Positions 18,487 through 29,600 of a DNA stretch of 32,967 nt are shown here, piece after piece. Made by a program: the position numbers and the translations under genes. The stretch is from NCBI GenBank assembly GCA_947475825.1, contig CANJMS010000018.1, positions 1-32,967 of the forward strand, written 5' to 3'. Within the stretch, counting starts at the first letter, position 1. Every line of letters begins with the position of its first letter. The notes beneath the pieces were generated by a model. That model was not told the DNA's origin. It saw nothing but the letters and a program-made list of their open reading frames with translations, and made no database searches. The stretch comes from Nitrosomonadales bacterium. Its GTDB lineage: Bacteria; Pseudomonadota; Gammaproteobacteria; Burkholderiales; Gallionellaceae.

Positions 18487-18972
18487 CTAGTGATGATGCC
18501 CACCTTCACCATGTGTATGTCCATGCGCAATTTCTTCAGCAGTTGCTGCACGCACGCCAGAAACCTCACCACTAAAGCTGAGGGTTTTGCCCGCTAAGGG
18601 GTGATTGCCATCTACCGTTACTTCATCTTCCGTGACATCAACTACAGTGTAAAGTGAGTATTCGTCATTCTCATCACCTTCCGCGCCGCCTTCAAATTGC
18701 ATACCAATAGCGATATTTTCCGGGAACATGCTGCGCGGTTCAACACGCACCAGATCGTGCTCATATTCACCAAATCCTTCATCTGGCGTAATCGTGATGG
18801 TAAGTTTTTCACCAACAGTTTTGCCATGCAATGCTTCTTCCACTGTTGGAAAAATTCCATCATAACCGCCGTGCAGGTAACTGATAGGCTCTTCAATTTT
18901 TTCCAGCAGTGTGCCATTTACATCAGACAACTCATAGCGTAGGGAGACAACGGTATTCTTTTCAATCTTCAT
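18487..18972 (-). CDS. slyD: FKBP-type peptidyl-prolyl cis-trans isomerase SlyD
   Basis: VSLRYELSDVNGTLLE...SYLHGGYDGIFPTVEEALHGKTVGEK; His-rich tail HGHTHGEGGHHH. Confidence 0.92.
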   Translation of the reverse strand: MKIEKNTVVSLRYELSDVNGTLLEKIEEPISYLHGGYDGIFPTVEEALHGKTVGEKLTITITPDEGFGEYEHDLVRVEPRSMFPENIAIGMQFEGGAEGDENDEYSLYTVVDVTEDEVTVDGNHPLAGKTLSFSGEVSGVRAATAEEIAHGHTHGEGGHHH

Positions 18973-19439
18973 TACATTTCCTTTGTTAAATTAAATACTT
19001 CTTGTGCGTGACCATGAGCATGAACACCATATAACGCATGTCGCACCTTACCCTGCTTATCGATTACAAATGTGGAACGTTTAATCGATATGTGTACGTG
19101 ACCATCGACTTCCTTGTCATACAACACACGATATTTTTTGCATACTTTGGATTCCACATCTGATAGCAGAATAACAGAGAGGCCATATTTGTCGCGAAAA
19201 TCTGCGTGACTCAAACATTCATCGCGACTCACACCCACTATAATGGTGTCCCGCTGTGCAAATTCATCATCCAGCTTGGTAAATTCATTAGCTTCCATCG
19301 TGCAGCCAGGCGTGTCGTCCTTAGGATAAAAATATAGCACAATGTTCTTTTTTCCAAGATACGCGGAAGAATGAAAATCTTCCATATCTGCATCCGGCAG
19401 AATGAACTGAGGAGCTTCCATTCCTGCTTGTAATATCAT
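18972..19439 (-). CDS. bcp: Thioredoxin-dependent peroxiredoxin (Bcp)
   Basis: YFYPKDDTPGCTMEANEFTKLDDEF; stop overlaps slyD start (TAATG). Confidence 0.93.
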   Translation of the reverse strand: MILQAGMEAPQFILPDADMEDFHSSAYLGKKNIVLYFYPKDDTPGCTMEANEFTKLDDEFAQRDTIIVGVSRDECLSHADFRDKYGLSVILLSDVESKVCKKYRVLYDKEVDGHVHISIKRSTFVIDKQGKVRHALYGVHAHGHAQEVFNLTKEM

Positions 19440-19549
19440 CGGTACACCCCCTGAAATCCAGACGTTAGTTTCAACAACGCGCTTTATTTTAACTGAATTT
19501 AAAATTTGATTAATATTTTTGTGGTGGGGACGCAGTTATAATTCTACCT

Positions 19550-20692
19550 ATGAAAAACAATATTCCAAAATCTCAAGCCCTGTCTATTTTGGGCGGACTG
19601 TCCGCCACTAATTTTTTAAGTGACTATTGGCAAAAAAAACCGCTACTCATTCGCCAAGCTATCCCCAACTTTACGGGCTTACTGGATCCACAGCAATTAA
19701 TGAACCTGGCGACTGATGAAAATGTGCAAGCGCGGCTAGTGACCCAGCAGCGCGACACTTGGCAATTACACCATGGCCCGTTTAGCGCGACGCAATTTTC
19801 AAGACTGGGCAAACGCAAGTGGACTGTGCTGGTGCAAGGCATTAACCACCACCTGGCTACCGGGACTGCGTTATTACAACGGTTTAACTTTATTCCCCAT
19901 GCGCGGCTGGATGATTTGATGGTGAGCTTTGCACCCCAGGGCGGTGGCGTAGGCCCACATTTTGATTCATACGATGTGTTTCTGCTACAAGGTTCAGGAC
20001 ATCGGCGCTGGCAGATTTCTGCCCAAAAGGATCGCACCTTAGTGAAAGGCGCACCACTGAAAATTTTACAACGCTTTAAACCTGAGCAAGAGTGGATATT
20101 ATCGCCTGGCGATATGCTCTACCTGCCACCAAACTACGCCCATCATGGTGTTGCAGAAGATGACTGCATGACCTACTCAATCGGTTTCCGTGCACCGACT
20201 TATCAGGAATTGGCGGAGCAATTTTTGGTATATATGCAGGATCGAATCAATCTGGCGGGCATGCTAACCGACCCTGATCTCCAGCCACAAATTCACCCTT
20301 CTGAAATCAGCATCGCGATGCTTGAAAAAATTGAAAGCATCGTTCGACAAATTCAATGGGGCAAAGACGATATTACCCACTTCGTGGGATGCTATTTAAG
20401 CGAACCCAAACCAGATATTTTTTTCGATCCCCCTATACGACCACTCAGCCGCCAGAGATTTACGCAACGTGTGCAAAAAAAAGGTTTAGTGCTGGATTTA
20501 AAATCGAAAATGCTATGTCACGACTACACAGTGTTCATCAACGGCATCGCCCATCCAGTTGATCACACTAGCTATGCAATATTAAGGCAATTAGCCGATA
20601 AGCGCGTAATGAGCCCTGCAATTGAGTGTCCTGCTGATGCAATGGAGCTTCTCTATCAAAGCTATCTGGATGGCTATTTGCAGTCAGCCTAA
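19550..20692 (+). CDS. roxA: JmjC/cupin ribosomal oxygenase, RoxA/YcfD-like (uL16 arginine hydroxylase)
   Basis: HFDSYDVFLLQGSGHRRWQI (HxD), LYLPPNYAHHGVAEDDCMTYSIGFRAPT. Confidence 0.88.
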   Translation: MKNNIPKSQALSILGGLSATNFLSDYWQKKPLLIRQAIPNFTGLLDPQQLMNLATDENVQARLVTQQRDTWQLHHGPFSATQFSRLGKRKWTVLVQGINHHLATGTALLQRFNFIPHARLDDLMVSFAPQGGGVGPHFDSYDVFLLQGSGHRRWQISAQKDRTLVKGAPLKILQRFKPEQEWILSPGDMLYLPPNYAHHGVAEDDCMTYSIGFRAPTYQELAEQFLVYMQDRINLAGMLTDPDLQPQIHPSEISIAMLEKIESIVRQIQWGKDDITHFVGCYLSEPKPDIFFDPPIRPLSRQRFTQRVQKKGLVLDLKSKMLCHDYTVFINGIAHPVDHTSYAILRQLADKRVMSPAIECPADAMELLYQSYLDGYLQSA

Positions 20693-20788
20693 TTCGAGAC
20701 ATCAGTGCGGTATGTTTCGGCGGATGGCACTGACTTTGAATTTCATCAAAAATAATGTATAAGTTACGTCTTCAATTTAAACCGATTA

Positions 20789-21850
20789 GTGATATTGCAC
20801 GCCTTGAATTCCATCACCCTGCTTCAGCAAAATTTAGTAGTTGAGCACGATCTACAGAGCTTTGTCAGCTTTGCCCTTGAGAGCGTCAAACGTTTAGGCG
20901 GAAATGTTTTTGCTGCTTCTATTCCCACCTTAAACACCATACAAGAGTTACGCAAAGCAGGTACAGCAACGGGCTATCCCTTGCCATCCAGTCTTTTATT
21001 GAACGAAAAGTCTATCCAAATTGCTTGGGGCAAAAAATGTGTGAATATAGCTAAGCTGGAACATTATCCTGCGCTTGACACAATTCTTCGGCTACAACTG
21101 CACCTCAAAAACTCAACTGCACTGGCTGATCCCTTCATTTTACTCCAGCGCAACAATGAAATGATAGAACATCTAAACGAGGTACTTGTACGTACCGGTG
21201 AAGAATTGACTACTTTAAAGACAAAAATAGAATCTCAACAAAATGAATTACAAAAAACTATTTTTCAAGCAGAAACAGATTCCCTTACAGGGCTGTTCAA
21301 TCGTCGCGCTTTTGAACAAAAATTGGACACTGCGTTCCGCCACGCCATGCGCCAAAAAAATGAGCCTCTTTCTCTAGTACTGCTTGACGTTGATTTTTTT
21401 AAACAAATTAACGACAAATTTGGCCACCAGCAGGGTGATGCCTACCTCATTAAAGTAGCAAATTCACTGCGCAGTGTTATCCGAGAAGATGTCGATTTTG
21501 CTTTCCGCTTTGGCGGCGACGAGTTCGCTTTAGTGATATTTGCCAACCATCAGTTGGCCTGCGATAAAGCACAGCGAATACTTGAACTCATGAGAAATCA
21601 AGCCAGTATTGGCATTTTTTCCATCAATCAACATTCATCCACCACCCTTACTCTAGAAACCTATATTCGGCGTGCTGACGCAGCCTTATATGAAGCAAAG
21701 CGCCTAGGGCGGGGACGAATAATAGTAGATGTATGTTTATCGCCTAATTTATCAGACTGCTCTCTACCCTGCCCCAGAAAGTCCACACCCGGTTATAGTA
21801 GATATGTGGAATTCACCAATCAACCGATCCCAGAGTGCTCGCCCGTTTGA
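20789..21850 (+). CDS. GGDEF domain protein (diguanylate cyclase); GTG start as given by the ORF track
   Basis: TDSLTGLFNRRAFEQKLD...LLDVDFFKQINDKFGHQQGD...FRFGGDEFALVIF. Confidence 0.9.
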   Translation: MILHALNSITLLQQNLVVEHDLQSFVSFALESVKRLGGNVFAASIPTLNTIQELRKAGTATGYPLPSSLLLNEKSIQIAWGKKCVNIAKLEHYPALDTILRLQLHLKNSTALADPFILLQRNNEMIEHLNEVLVRTGEELTTLKTKIESQQNELQKTIFQAETDSLTGLFNRRAFEQKLDTAFRHAMRQKNEPLSLVLLDVDFFKQINDKFGHQQGDAYLIKVANSLRSVIREDVDFAFRFGGDEFALVIFANHQLACDKAQRILELMRNQASIGIFSINQHSSTTLTLETYIRRADAALYEAKRLGRGRIIVDVCLSPNLSDCSLPCPRKSTPGYSRYVEFTNQPIPECSPV

Positions 21851-22007
21851 ACCCTGGTTTGATAATTTTATAAAAGAATCCATGGCTAAAATCTTCGACA
21901 GCGCAACAGATTGCAAATTGCTTTTCAGCAGCCCAGCACAAAATATGATAGTCGCACCAAAATTTGAAACCGCCACCGATATTACAGCTTGGCGGAAATC
22001 AAGGTGA
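21804..22007 (+). CDS. Possible small hypothetical ORF overlapping the GGDEF gene 3' end
   Basis: MWNSPINRSQSARPFEPWFDNFIKESMAKIFDSATDCKLLF...; coding-like composition but no clear SD. Confidence 0.25.
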   Translation: MWNSPINRSQSARPFEPWFDNFIKESMAKIFDSATDCKLLFSSPAQNMIVAPKFETATDITAWRKSR

Positions 22008-22157
22008 TATGGATTTATTACCAGTTAAGTATAAAGTTAAGAACAAAGTTCGCCCTAATGCCCCACAAGCTACGCCGTATATGATTTAAATGTTAAGCAA
22101 AAAAAGTTTCCACAATACCATAATTAAAATAAATTCTAATCTTTTAGGGGTGTCCGA

Positions 22158-22868
22158 ATGAGCAATGTTGATCCCGCTGAACTAGACAAATTCAGCCAAT
22201 TAGCCCACCGCTGGTGGGACACCAACAGCGAATTCAAACCGCTGCACGAAATTAACCCCTTACGCCTGAACTACATCAACGGCATCGCACCACTGCGCGG
22301 AAAAACCGTGCTGGATGTAGGTTGTGGCGGCGGCATCTTGTCAGAAAGCATGGCCGCGTCAGGAGCAGAAGTCACTGGCATTGATCTGGGCGACAAAGCC
22401 CTGCAAGTCGCCCAAATGCACTTGCTGGAAAGTGGGCAGCAGGTAAATTACCGCAAAATTTCTGCTGAAGATTTGACTACTGAAATATTGGCAGCAGCAC
22501 AACCCAGCCTTTACGATGTAGTAACCTGCATGGAAATGCTGGAGCACGTTCCCAATCCAGGCAGCATCGTGCAAGCCTGCGCGCAACTTGTAAAACCCGG
22601 CGGGCATGTGTTTTTTTCTACGCTTAATCGTAACCCCAAGTCCTACCTGTTCGCCATTATCGGCGCGGAATATGTATTAAACATGCTACCGCGCGGCACA
22701 CACGAATATGAAAAATTCATCAAACCCTCCGAACTCGCACAACTCTGCCGCCATGCCGCGCTCAACATATTTGATATCACTGGCATGAGCTACCACCCGC
22801 TATACAAAACTTACACGCTGGATAAAAACACGGATGTAAATTACCTCCTCACCTGCCGCCGCAATTAG
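22158..22868 (+). CDS. ubiG: Bifunctional ubiquinone biosynthesis O-methyltransferase UbiG
   Basis: [30 protein letters not shown]...[19 protein letters not shown]...[13 protein letters not shown]. Confidence 0.96.
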   Translation: MSNVDPAELDKFSQLAHRWWDTNSEFKPLHEINPLRLNYINGIAPLRGKTVLDVGCGGGILSESMAASGAEVTGIDLGDKALQVAQMHLLESGQQVNYRKISAEDLTTEILAAAQPSLYDVVTCMEMLEHVPNPGSIVQACAQLVKPGGHVFFSTLNRNPKSYLFAIIGAEYVLNMLPRGTHEYEKFIKPSELAQLCRHAALNIFDITGMSYHPLYKTYTLDKNTDVNYLLTCRRN

Positions 22869-22871
22869 CTC

Positions 22872-23534
22872 ATGCAAGCTGGAATTAAAGCCGTCTTGCT
22901 CGACCTCGACGGCACTTTCGCCGACACTGCGCCCGACCTCGGTGCCGCACTCAACCACGTTCGCAGCCTGCATAATCTTCCACCATTACCGCTGTCAGTC
23001 ATTCGCCCGGAAGCGTCGCACGGCTCAGTTGGATTACTTAAAATTGGCTTCAACATCACGCCTGAGTCACCTGAATTTGCTGTGTTGCGTAAAGTCTTCC
23101 TCGATTATTACACCCAAAACATTTGCGACCACACCCTCCTCTTCCACGGCATGGCGCAATTAATCAACGCGCTGGAAAAACGCAACTTACCTTGGGGCAT
23201 CGTCACCAACAAACCGCATCGTTTCACCCTGCCCCTCATGCAAGCTTTAGGCTATGCCGAACGCGCTGCCTGCATAGTCAGCGGCGACACTTGCGCCCGC
23301 GCCAAACCCTATCCTGACCCACTATTGCACGCTTGTGAATTGCTGGCATGTTCACCCTATGAAGCACTCTACCTGGGTGATGACATACGCGACATGGAAG
23401 CCTGCCGCGCGGCCAACATGCCATTCGTCATTGCACGCTACGGCTACCTCAACGCTAATGAAGATCTCAGCGCTTGGCAGAGTCGAGGCAGCTTGAACAA
23501 CCCCATAGACCTACTCACCCATCTCAACACTTGA
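22872..23534 (+). CDS. HAD family phosphatase (phosphoglycolate / MurNAc-6-P phosphatase type, Gph/MupP-like)
   Basis: VLLDLDGTFADTAPDLGAALNHVR...GIVTNKPHRFTLPLM...LYLGDDIRDMEACRAANM; directly downstream of ubiG. Confidence 0.9.
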   Translation: MQAGIKAVLLDLDGTFADTAPDLGAALNHVRSLHNLPPLPLSVIRPEASHGSVGLLKIGFNITPESPEFAVLRKVFLDYYTQNICDHTLLFHGMAQLINALEKRNLPWGIVTNKPHRFTLPLMQALGYAERAACIVSGDTCARAKPYPDPLLHACELLACSPYEALYLGDDIRDMEACRAANMPFVIARYGYLNANEDLSAWQSRGSLNNPIDLLTHLNT

Positions 23535-24063
23535 GAGGATCAAAGCCGTGCCAGCCGATGGTTGCGTGTGCCATGTTGCTCTCCTTTGTGGTTTGTTGCG
23601 GTCAAGTAATTCAGGGTTGATTTTATTTCAGGGTAACGGGTATCGCTTTTGCAGTTGATAAGGGTGGAATAAGCATTGCCCGCCATTCGCCGCTTTGCAT
23701 ATCCAGCGTCAGGAAACGTCTGGCTGCGCCATGATCGGGAATGGCACGATACCGATCGTAAATTCCGAACAACTGATTACCGATTATTGTTGAATATTTC
23801 AATGTGCCTACTTCAAATGCATCCCAAGTTTTTTTTGCCATTGCCTAAAACCGCCTCGGTGCTCTGCAAGAAATATGGATATTCCTTCTTTCACGGCTTC
23901 TGCACTAAATTTGCAAGACGGCATTAATTGCCACTGCCGTACTCACCATCATGTTCCACAACATTCTCCAGAATGCTACTTACCTGCGCCATAGCATGCT
24001 GCGAAACGACACTAATTTTCTCAAGATTAATACCTTCGCTGCGGTTGCCGCAGGAACAGTGTA

Positions 24064-25068
24064 TTACGCCAACCACAAAATGGGCTCCTGCATTAACGCT
24101 ATCTGTTCGCGCAGTTCTAATATGCGATCTTGCCAATAGCGTTGAGTGTTAAACCAAGGGAATGCTAGCTTGAATGCGGGGTCGTCCCAACGCTGCGCCA
24201 GCCAGCCCGCATAGTGAATTAAACGCAAGGTACGTAATGCTTCGATCAGGTGTAATTCGTTGGGATTGAAATCGTAAAAATCTTCATAGCCTGCCAGCAC
24301 ATCACCCATCTGCCGCGCCATATCTGCGCGTTCACCAGACAGCAGCATCCATAAATCCTGTATTGCCGGCCCCATACGGCTGTCGTCAAAGTCGACAAAG
24401 TGCGGACCGTCATCTGTCCACAACACATTACCCGCATGACAATCGCCGTGCAGCCGGATGTTGGACACTTTACCTGCGCGATTAAAACAATCACGCACGC
24501 CACCCAATGCTTGCTCAACAACGCTGCGGTAGGCTGCATCCAAGTCAGGCGGAATAAAATTGTGAGTGAGCAAATAATCACGAGGTGTCACACCAAAACT
24601 TTCTATGCTCAGTGTGGGACGATTCTGAAACGGTTTAAGCGCGCCTATGGCGTGAATGCGCCCAAGAAAACGCCCCATCCATTCCAGTGTTTTTCTGTCT
24701 TCAAGCTCCGGCGCTCGACCACCATGCTTGGGGAAAACGGCATAACGAAATCCTTCAAATTCAAGCAGCGTTTTCCCATCAAATGCTAAGGGTGGCACCA
24801 CTGGAATTTCATGTTCGATCAACTCCTGCAAGAAGCTGTGCTCTTCGAGTATGGCGGCATCTGTCCAACGATCTGGTCGATAAAATTTTGTCACGACAAG
24901 CGCACTATCTTCTATGCCAACTTGCCTGGCTTCTAACCCAATTAAATAAACGCGGTTCTCATAACTGTTGAGCGCCAGCAAGCGACCATCCGTTTGCAAA
25001 CCTACACTATCCAGTGCATTCAATATGGAGTCAGGGCTGAGTGTGGAAAAATTATGGACGATGGTCAT
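24064..25068 (-). CDS. srkA: Stress response serine/threonine kinase SrkA (YihE/RdoA)
   Basis: SYENRVYLIGLE...ALVVTKFYRPDRWTDAAILEEHSFLQEL...RLHGDCHAGNVLWTDDGPHFVDFDDSRMGPAIQDLWMLL. Confidence 0.92.
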   Translation of the reverse strand: MTIVHNFSTLSPDSILNALDSVGLQTDGRLLALNSYENRVYLIGLEARQVGIEDSALVVTKFYRPDRWTDAAILEEHSFLQELIEHEIPVVPPLAFDGKTLLEFEGFRYAVFPKHGGRAPELEDRKTLEWMGRFLGRIHAIGALKPFQNRPTLSIESFGVTPRDYLLTHNFIPPDLDAAYRSVVEQALGGVRDCFNRAGKVSNIRLHGDCHAGNVLWTDDGPHFVDFDDSRMGPAIQDLWMLLSGERADMARQMGDVLAGYEDFYDFNPNELHLIEALRTLRLIHYAGWLAQRWDDPAFKLAFPWFNTQRYWQDRILELREQIALMQEPILWLA

Positions 25069-25093
25069 GATAAATATCGTCCCTCAAAGCTCA

Positions 25094-25663
25094 TCACTTT
25101 TTTCCTCGCAGTGGCTGCAAACCTAACGCTTCCCAGCCTGTATGTCCCATGCGGCGCAAAGTTTCAATGTTCTTTTCAAAAATCTGCTCGGCTTGCGGGT
25201 AGGCTTCAACTGCGCGCACCATGCTGCTCTCACGCAACAATTGCAACATAGGATAAGGCGAACGATTGGTGTAATTTTCAATATCCTCCGGCTGCGTATC
25301 GGCAAACCGATATTGCGGATGAAAGCTTGCAACCTGAATTGCATCGTCCAACTCCATGTCCCCTAATGCCTCATCAACCACATCCAGAAAATCGTTGTAC
25401 TCCAAAAAATCAGTCAGTATGTATGGGTGGATCACCAGAGTGGTGTCGACTTTTTCGGGTGAAATTTCAGCTAATGCTTCTAACTCAATCACTAAATCGC
25501 GCAGCAAGTCTTCGTGTGTGGAAGCTGTACTCACCACATAGCGGATTTGTTTTTTGACATGCACGGCTTTAGCAAAGGGGCATAGATTCAGGCCAATAAC
25601 GGCGCGCTCCACCCACTCTTGAGTGTGGGAAATGATGGTTACTGCGGTTAAATTGCTGCTCAT
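25094..25663 (-). CDS. DUF1415 family protein
   Basis: WVERAVIGLNLCPFAKAVHVKKQIRYVVSTA...FLEYNDFLDVVDEAL...YRFADTQPEDIENYTNRSPYPMLQLLRE. Confidence 0.85.
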   Translation of the reverse strand: MSSNLTAVTIISHTQEWVERAVIGLNLCPFAKAVHVKKQIRYVVSTASTHEDLLRDLVIELEALAEISPEKVDTTLVIHPYILTDFLEYNDFLDVVDEALGDMELDDAIQVASFHPQYRFADTQPEDIENYTNRSPYPMLQLLRESSMVRAVEAYPQAEQIFEKNIETLRRMGHTGWEALGLQPLRGKK

Positions 25664-25829
25664 GCGCGGCCTCTGGTTCAGTTAATAATCAGGGGGGATT
25701 ATAAAACAAACCGGAGTCCACCTGATTTGTTGTGGTCACTTCAGGCGGAATATAATTACACGAGGAATATATGGGCACTTTTAAAAATTCAAAATACCCA
25801 GACAGTGCCTCTCACTCTGCACATTGCAA

Positions 25830-26025
25830 ATCATTTTAATTGCTTACCAGCCATATCAAACACACTGACCTCTACCGGAATGCTCAGTCGCACGCTTTTC
25901 GTGACGGTACAAAATTTTTCAAACTGTTCGACTGCTCGATCAACATGCTCTAACTCTGCTGCCGTTTTACCCAACTTAAGCACTACTTTGATCTGCGTTA
26001 CTCGCACGTTCCCTTTTAGTGCCTC
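25830..26025 (-). pseudogene. C-terminal fragment of an OsmC family protein
   Basis: Minus-strand frame EALKGNVRVTQIKVVLKLGKTAAELEHVDRAVEQFEKFCTVTKSVRLSIPVEVSVFDMAGKQLK*. It matches the OsmC C-terminal pattern. There is no N-terminal half and no start codon. Confidence 0.7.
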
Positions 26026-26496
26026 TTAATAAAGCGTCCCATCTTTGCGACTAAACTGCCAATTTCCATTAACCATTTGAGCTTTCAGATCATCATCTGG
26101 ATAGGTAACAGTATCTCCCGCAGTGCGATCACCGACCTCCAAATACACCACATCAGCATCTGAACGATTGATGAGTTGATGGGCATCACCTGTGCCCGCT
26201 TTAAAGCCCGCACACATGCCGGAATGCAACTGAGTTTCGCCGCTATTTGTAACAAGAATCGGACTGCCTTCCAGCACATAAATAAATTCATCCTGCAAAG
26301 CGTGAGCATGGCGCAATGCCGACAGCGCACCCGGTGCAAGGCGGGTGAGATTGACACCAAAATTAGTCAGTGAAAACAAATCGCCGAGTGGTTTTTTCAC
26401 CCGATCTACCATGCGTGCGGCAAACTGCTCGGGGTAGATAGAGCGCTTGGCGCGAGGTGGCGCATCTTGTGCGATGATAGCAACAGGTTCTGCCAT
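26026..26496 (-). CDS. Cupin domain protein
   Basis: LTRLAPGALSALRHAHALQDEFIYVLEGSPILVTNSGETQLHSGMCAGFKAGTGDAHQLINRSDADVVYLEVGDR. Confidence 0.88.
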   Translation of the reverse strand: MAEPVAIIAQDAPPRAKRSIYPEQFAARMVDRVKKPLGDLFSLTNFGVNLTRLAPGALSALRHAHALQDEFIYVLEGSPILVTNSGETQLHSGMCAGFKAGTGDAHQLINRSDADVVYLEVGDRTAGDTVTYPDDDLKAQMVNGNWQFSRKDGTLY

Positions 26497-26604
26497 GATT
26501 AGTCCTTCATTTAAGTTTAAGGAAAAGCCAAACGTGAAAATTGATTAGCCGCTACATCATAGTGTCACTCGAAATAATGTCACCCAGAAAAGCCACACCA
26601 GTTT

Positions 26605-29600
26605 TTACATCACCTCGTGCAACACTCCATCGGCAAACAGCAATCCACAGCGCACAATTTTATCTATGTATATAGCCTGCATGGCATCGCGATATTCCTG
26701 CATTTGCTTGGAATGCAGTAGAGGATTGGTCTCGCCCGTTTTGTAATCCAACACCCACACTTCATTTTCAAATTCAACCAATCGATCTATACGGCTCAGT
26801 TCACCGAGTGTCGTTATGTAAGGCAGTTCGTTATAGGCGGCCCGATAGTGGTGTGGGTCAAAAAATTTTTGCAAGGTTGGCTGCCTGAGTATGTACTGGG
26901 CTTGTTGCCACAACGCTTTTATTTTATGTTCTGGAATGGCACACCGCTGCTGCAATTCAATTTTTGTTGCAGAGTTTATTTCATCAAAATTAAACATGGC
27001 ACTTCCCGATGGAGCCAGATGCTGCAACAACGCATGCAACCAAATACCCTGTTGCTGGGCAGATGCTGCATATTGATCGGATGTCACGCGCGGCTCACGT
27101 TGACCTGTTGGAATGGGTCGCTGCAACACACATTGTCCCCCTGTGGGATTGTCCCCTTGTGGGACGCTGTCCACTTCCTTAAAAATTGCGGGAGATGGCA
27201 TGATCTGCTGGCGACTGTGCGACAGTAACGGATTGCTTCGCTCGTTGTCCCCTTGTGGGGCATTTCTTTCTCGAGTGCTGTTCAAATCCCACAAGGGGAC
27301 AATGTCGCTGGTAGCTTGCGCGATGCGTCCGTACCAGGAAGTATCGACCGACTCGCCATGCCCACTCACCAGTAACGCTTGTTTGGCGCGGGTCATGGCG
27401 ACGTACAACAGATTCATTTCCTCGCGCTGTGCATAAGCTTCATCCGCTGCAAAATAATCTGCACGCAAACTGTCACGCTTATCGGTGAATAACGAAAAGT
27501 GCGTGGGGCGCGGCTTATTCGGTGGCCAATCGAGCAACACGTTATACCCATCCGGGCGACGTTTGGTGTCATTGGCATCGAGCAACCAAACAATAGGTGC
27601 TTCCAAACCCTTGGCCTCATGCACGGTGTAAATGCGAATCGCATTACCAACTTTTCCGACACGACCTTCGTCCGGTGCTTCGCTGTCGCTGGCCTCACGC
27701 AACGCTTGCAGCTCCATTAAAAATCGCGGCAAACTCGGATAACGCCCAGCGTCAACATTCAAGGCAATCTCCATGAATGCTTGCAAATTAGCGCGCACTG
27801 ACTCGTGTAGCTCTATAGGCAGGGCTGCCACATAGCGATGCACGACATCCGCCTCAAAATAAATATGATCCAGCAGGTCATGCACGGGCAATTTATCAGC
27901 CAACTTAATCCAGCCAGATAATAATTGATGCGCGCGTAATAATTCCGGCGATACCTGTTCATGTGCTGCGAGTTGTTGCAGGCGCTGCCACCAACTGCAA
28001 TGCTTGGGCTGCGCATCACTGGTGGATATTGACGTCCCACAAGGGGACAATGTGGCTGCCAGTTGCATCAAGTCTGTATCCGCGCAAGCAAACAATGGCG
28101 AACGTAAAGTCTGCGCCAATTGTAAATCTGCAAACGGCGTGATTAAAAAAGTCAGCAAAGCCTGCATGTCTTCTGTTTCCAAAGTATTCAGCAGACCACC
28201 GCGACGAGAAGTTAAAAAAGGAATATGGCGTTGACGCAAAGCATGTTCATAAATTTGCAAATGCAGGCGCTTGCGTACCAACACCATGATGTCGCTGAAT
28301 TCTGCTGGACGTGGCACGCCAAAACTATCTGACACCTGCCAATGCGCGACGATGTCGATCATTTTTGCGGCGAATTGAGAGGCTTCTAATTCCCGGTTAT
28401 CACTTTGTTTCTCGGCGCGTGCGGTGAAAAGCGGATTGCGCAATTGCAAAACTTTCGAGGCAGGCTCATCCGGCGCATCTGGCTCTGCCGCAGATGCCAG
28501 CAGCGGTAGCACCTCAACTTTGCCAAGCAACGCTGTTTGATGTGCGCTGTGCGTTTCAAAATCTATGAAGCCATTGGGATGCTGCTCAAATATTTTATTT
28601 ACAACATTTAAGATCGCAGGCGCATTACGTCGTGTAACGTTTTGCGATAAATACTGAGCATCAAAATTATTTTGCAACCAGCCGCTCGCCTCGCCGAATA
28701 GTCGCGCATCTGCGCGGCGAAATCGGTAAATGGATTGCTTGGGATCACCCACCACAAACACCGTCGGACGCGATTGCACAGCCTCAGCAGCGGCAAACCA
28801 TGCCTGCAAAACTTGCCATTGCACTGGGTTCGTGTCTTGAAATTCATCCAGCAACACATGGCTGTAGCGGCTATCCAGCTTGTATTGCATGTATTCCGCA
28901 TAATCACTCTGGCGTAATAAATGGCAGACCTGCCATTCCACATCGACAAAATCTATTTGCTGTTGGCGTAATTTTATATCTTGGTAATGCTGCAACAATG
29001 TCGCGCCACAACGCAGTGCGGCAGCATTCAAACGCAATAATGTACGCGCCATCAGGGCATCACGCGCAACTTGCATTGTGTGCAGCAATACCTCATGCGC
29101 CGATATAAATGACTCGGCATTTTGCTTTTTTGTAGGCGTAAAAATACGCGGCTCATCTGCCTTGGTATATAAACATTGTGTGACCTGTGCGTAGCGCTGC
29201 TGTATATCAGCAAGTGTTGTAGCGGTTTGCAGGCTATCCGCTGCATTGCGCTGCTTGTCTGTGCCATCTGTCGCCAGCACATTGGAAAAATTATTGATGG
29301 CATGTTGCAAGGTGTCATCTGCGAATAGTTCAGCAATGGGATCAACACTTTCTTCCACACCAAACTCATCGCGCAATTGTTGCAGCGCAAATGCCACTGC
29401 ATCACTATGTTCATCATTGCGCTCGCTGACATAAGCCCACCATTCGGCACGTTTATGCAAAAAATTGTTCAGCAATGTTTGCGTGCTGTGTAAACCATAT
29501 TCGGCGAACAACCATTGCAAAGCCAAGGAAATTTCACTTTCTGGCGCAGCTTGCAGGCTGTTGGTAAATTCCTGCCACGCTTCATCCTGCAAGGCTGAGG

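Noticed and set aside
17926-23664. Shared 14-mer GCAGTTGATAAGGG near 17926 and 23651
   Set aside because: Flanks do not align and only two copies were seen; likely chance or too weak to interpret.
27132-28053. Idea that the palindromic repeat is a Chi-like site read by AddAB
   Set aside because: Only its location in addAB suggests this. Known Chi sites are shorter and non-palindromic; without genome-wide strand-bias counts it is speculation.
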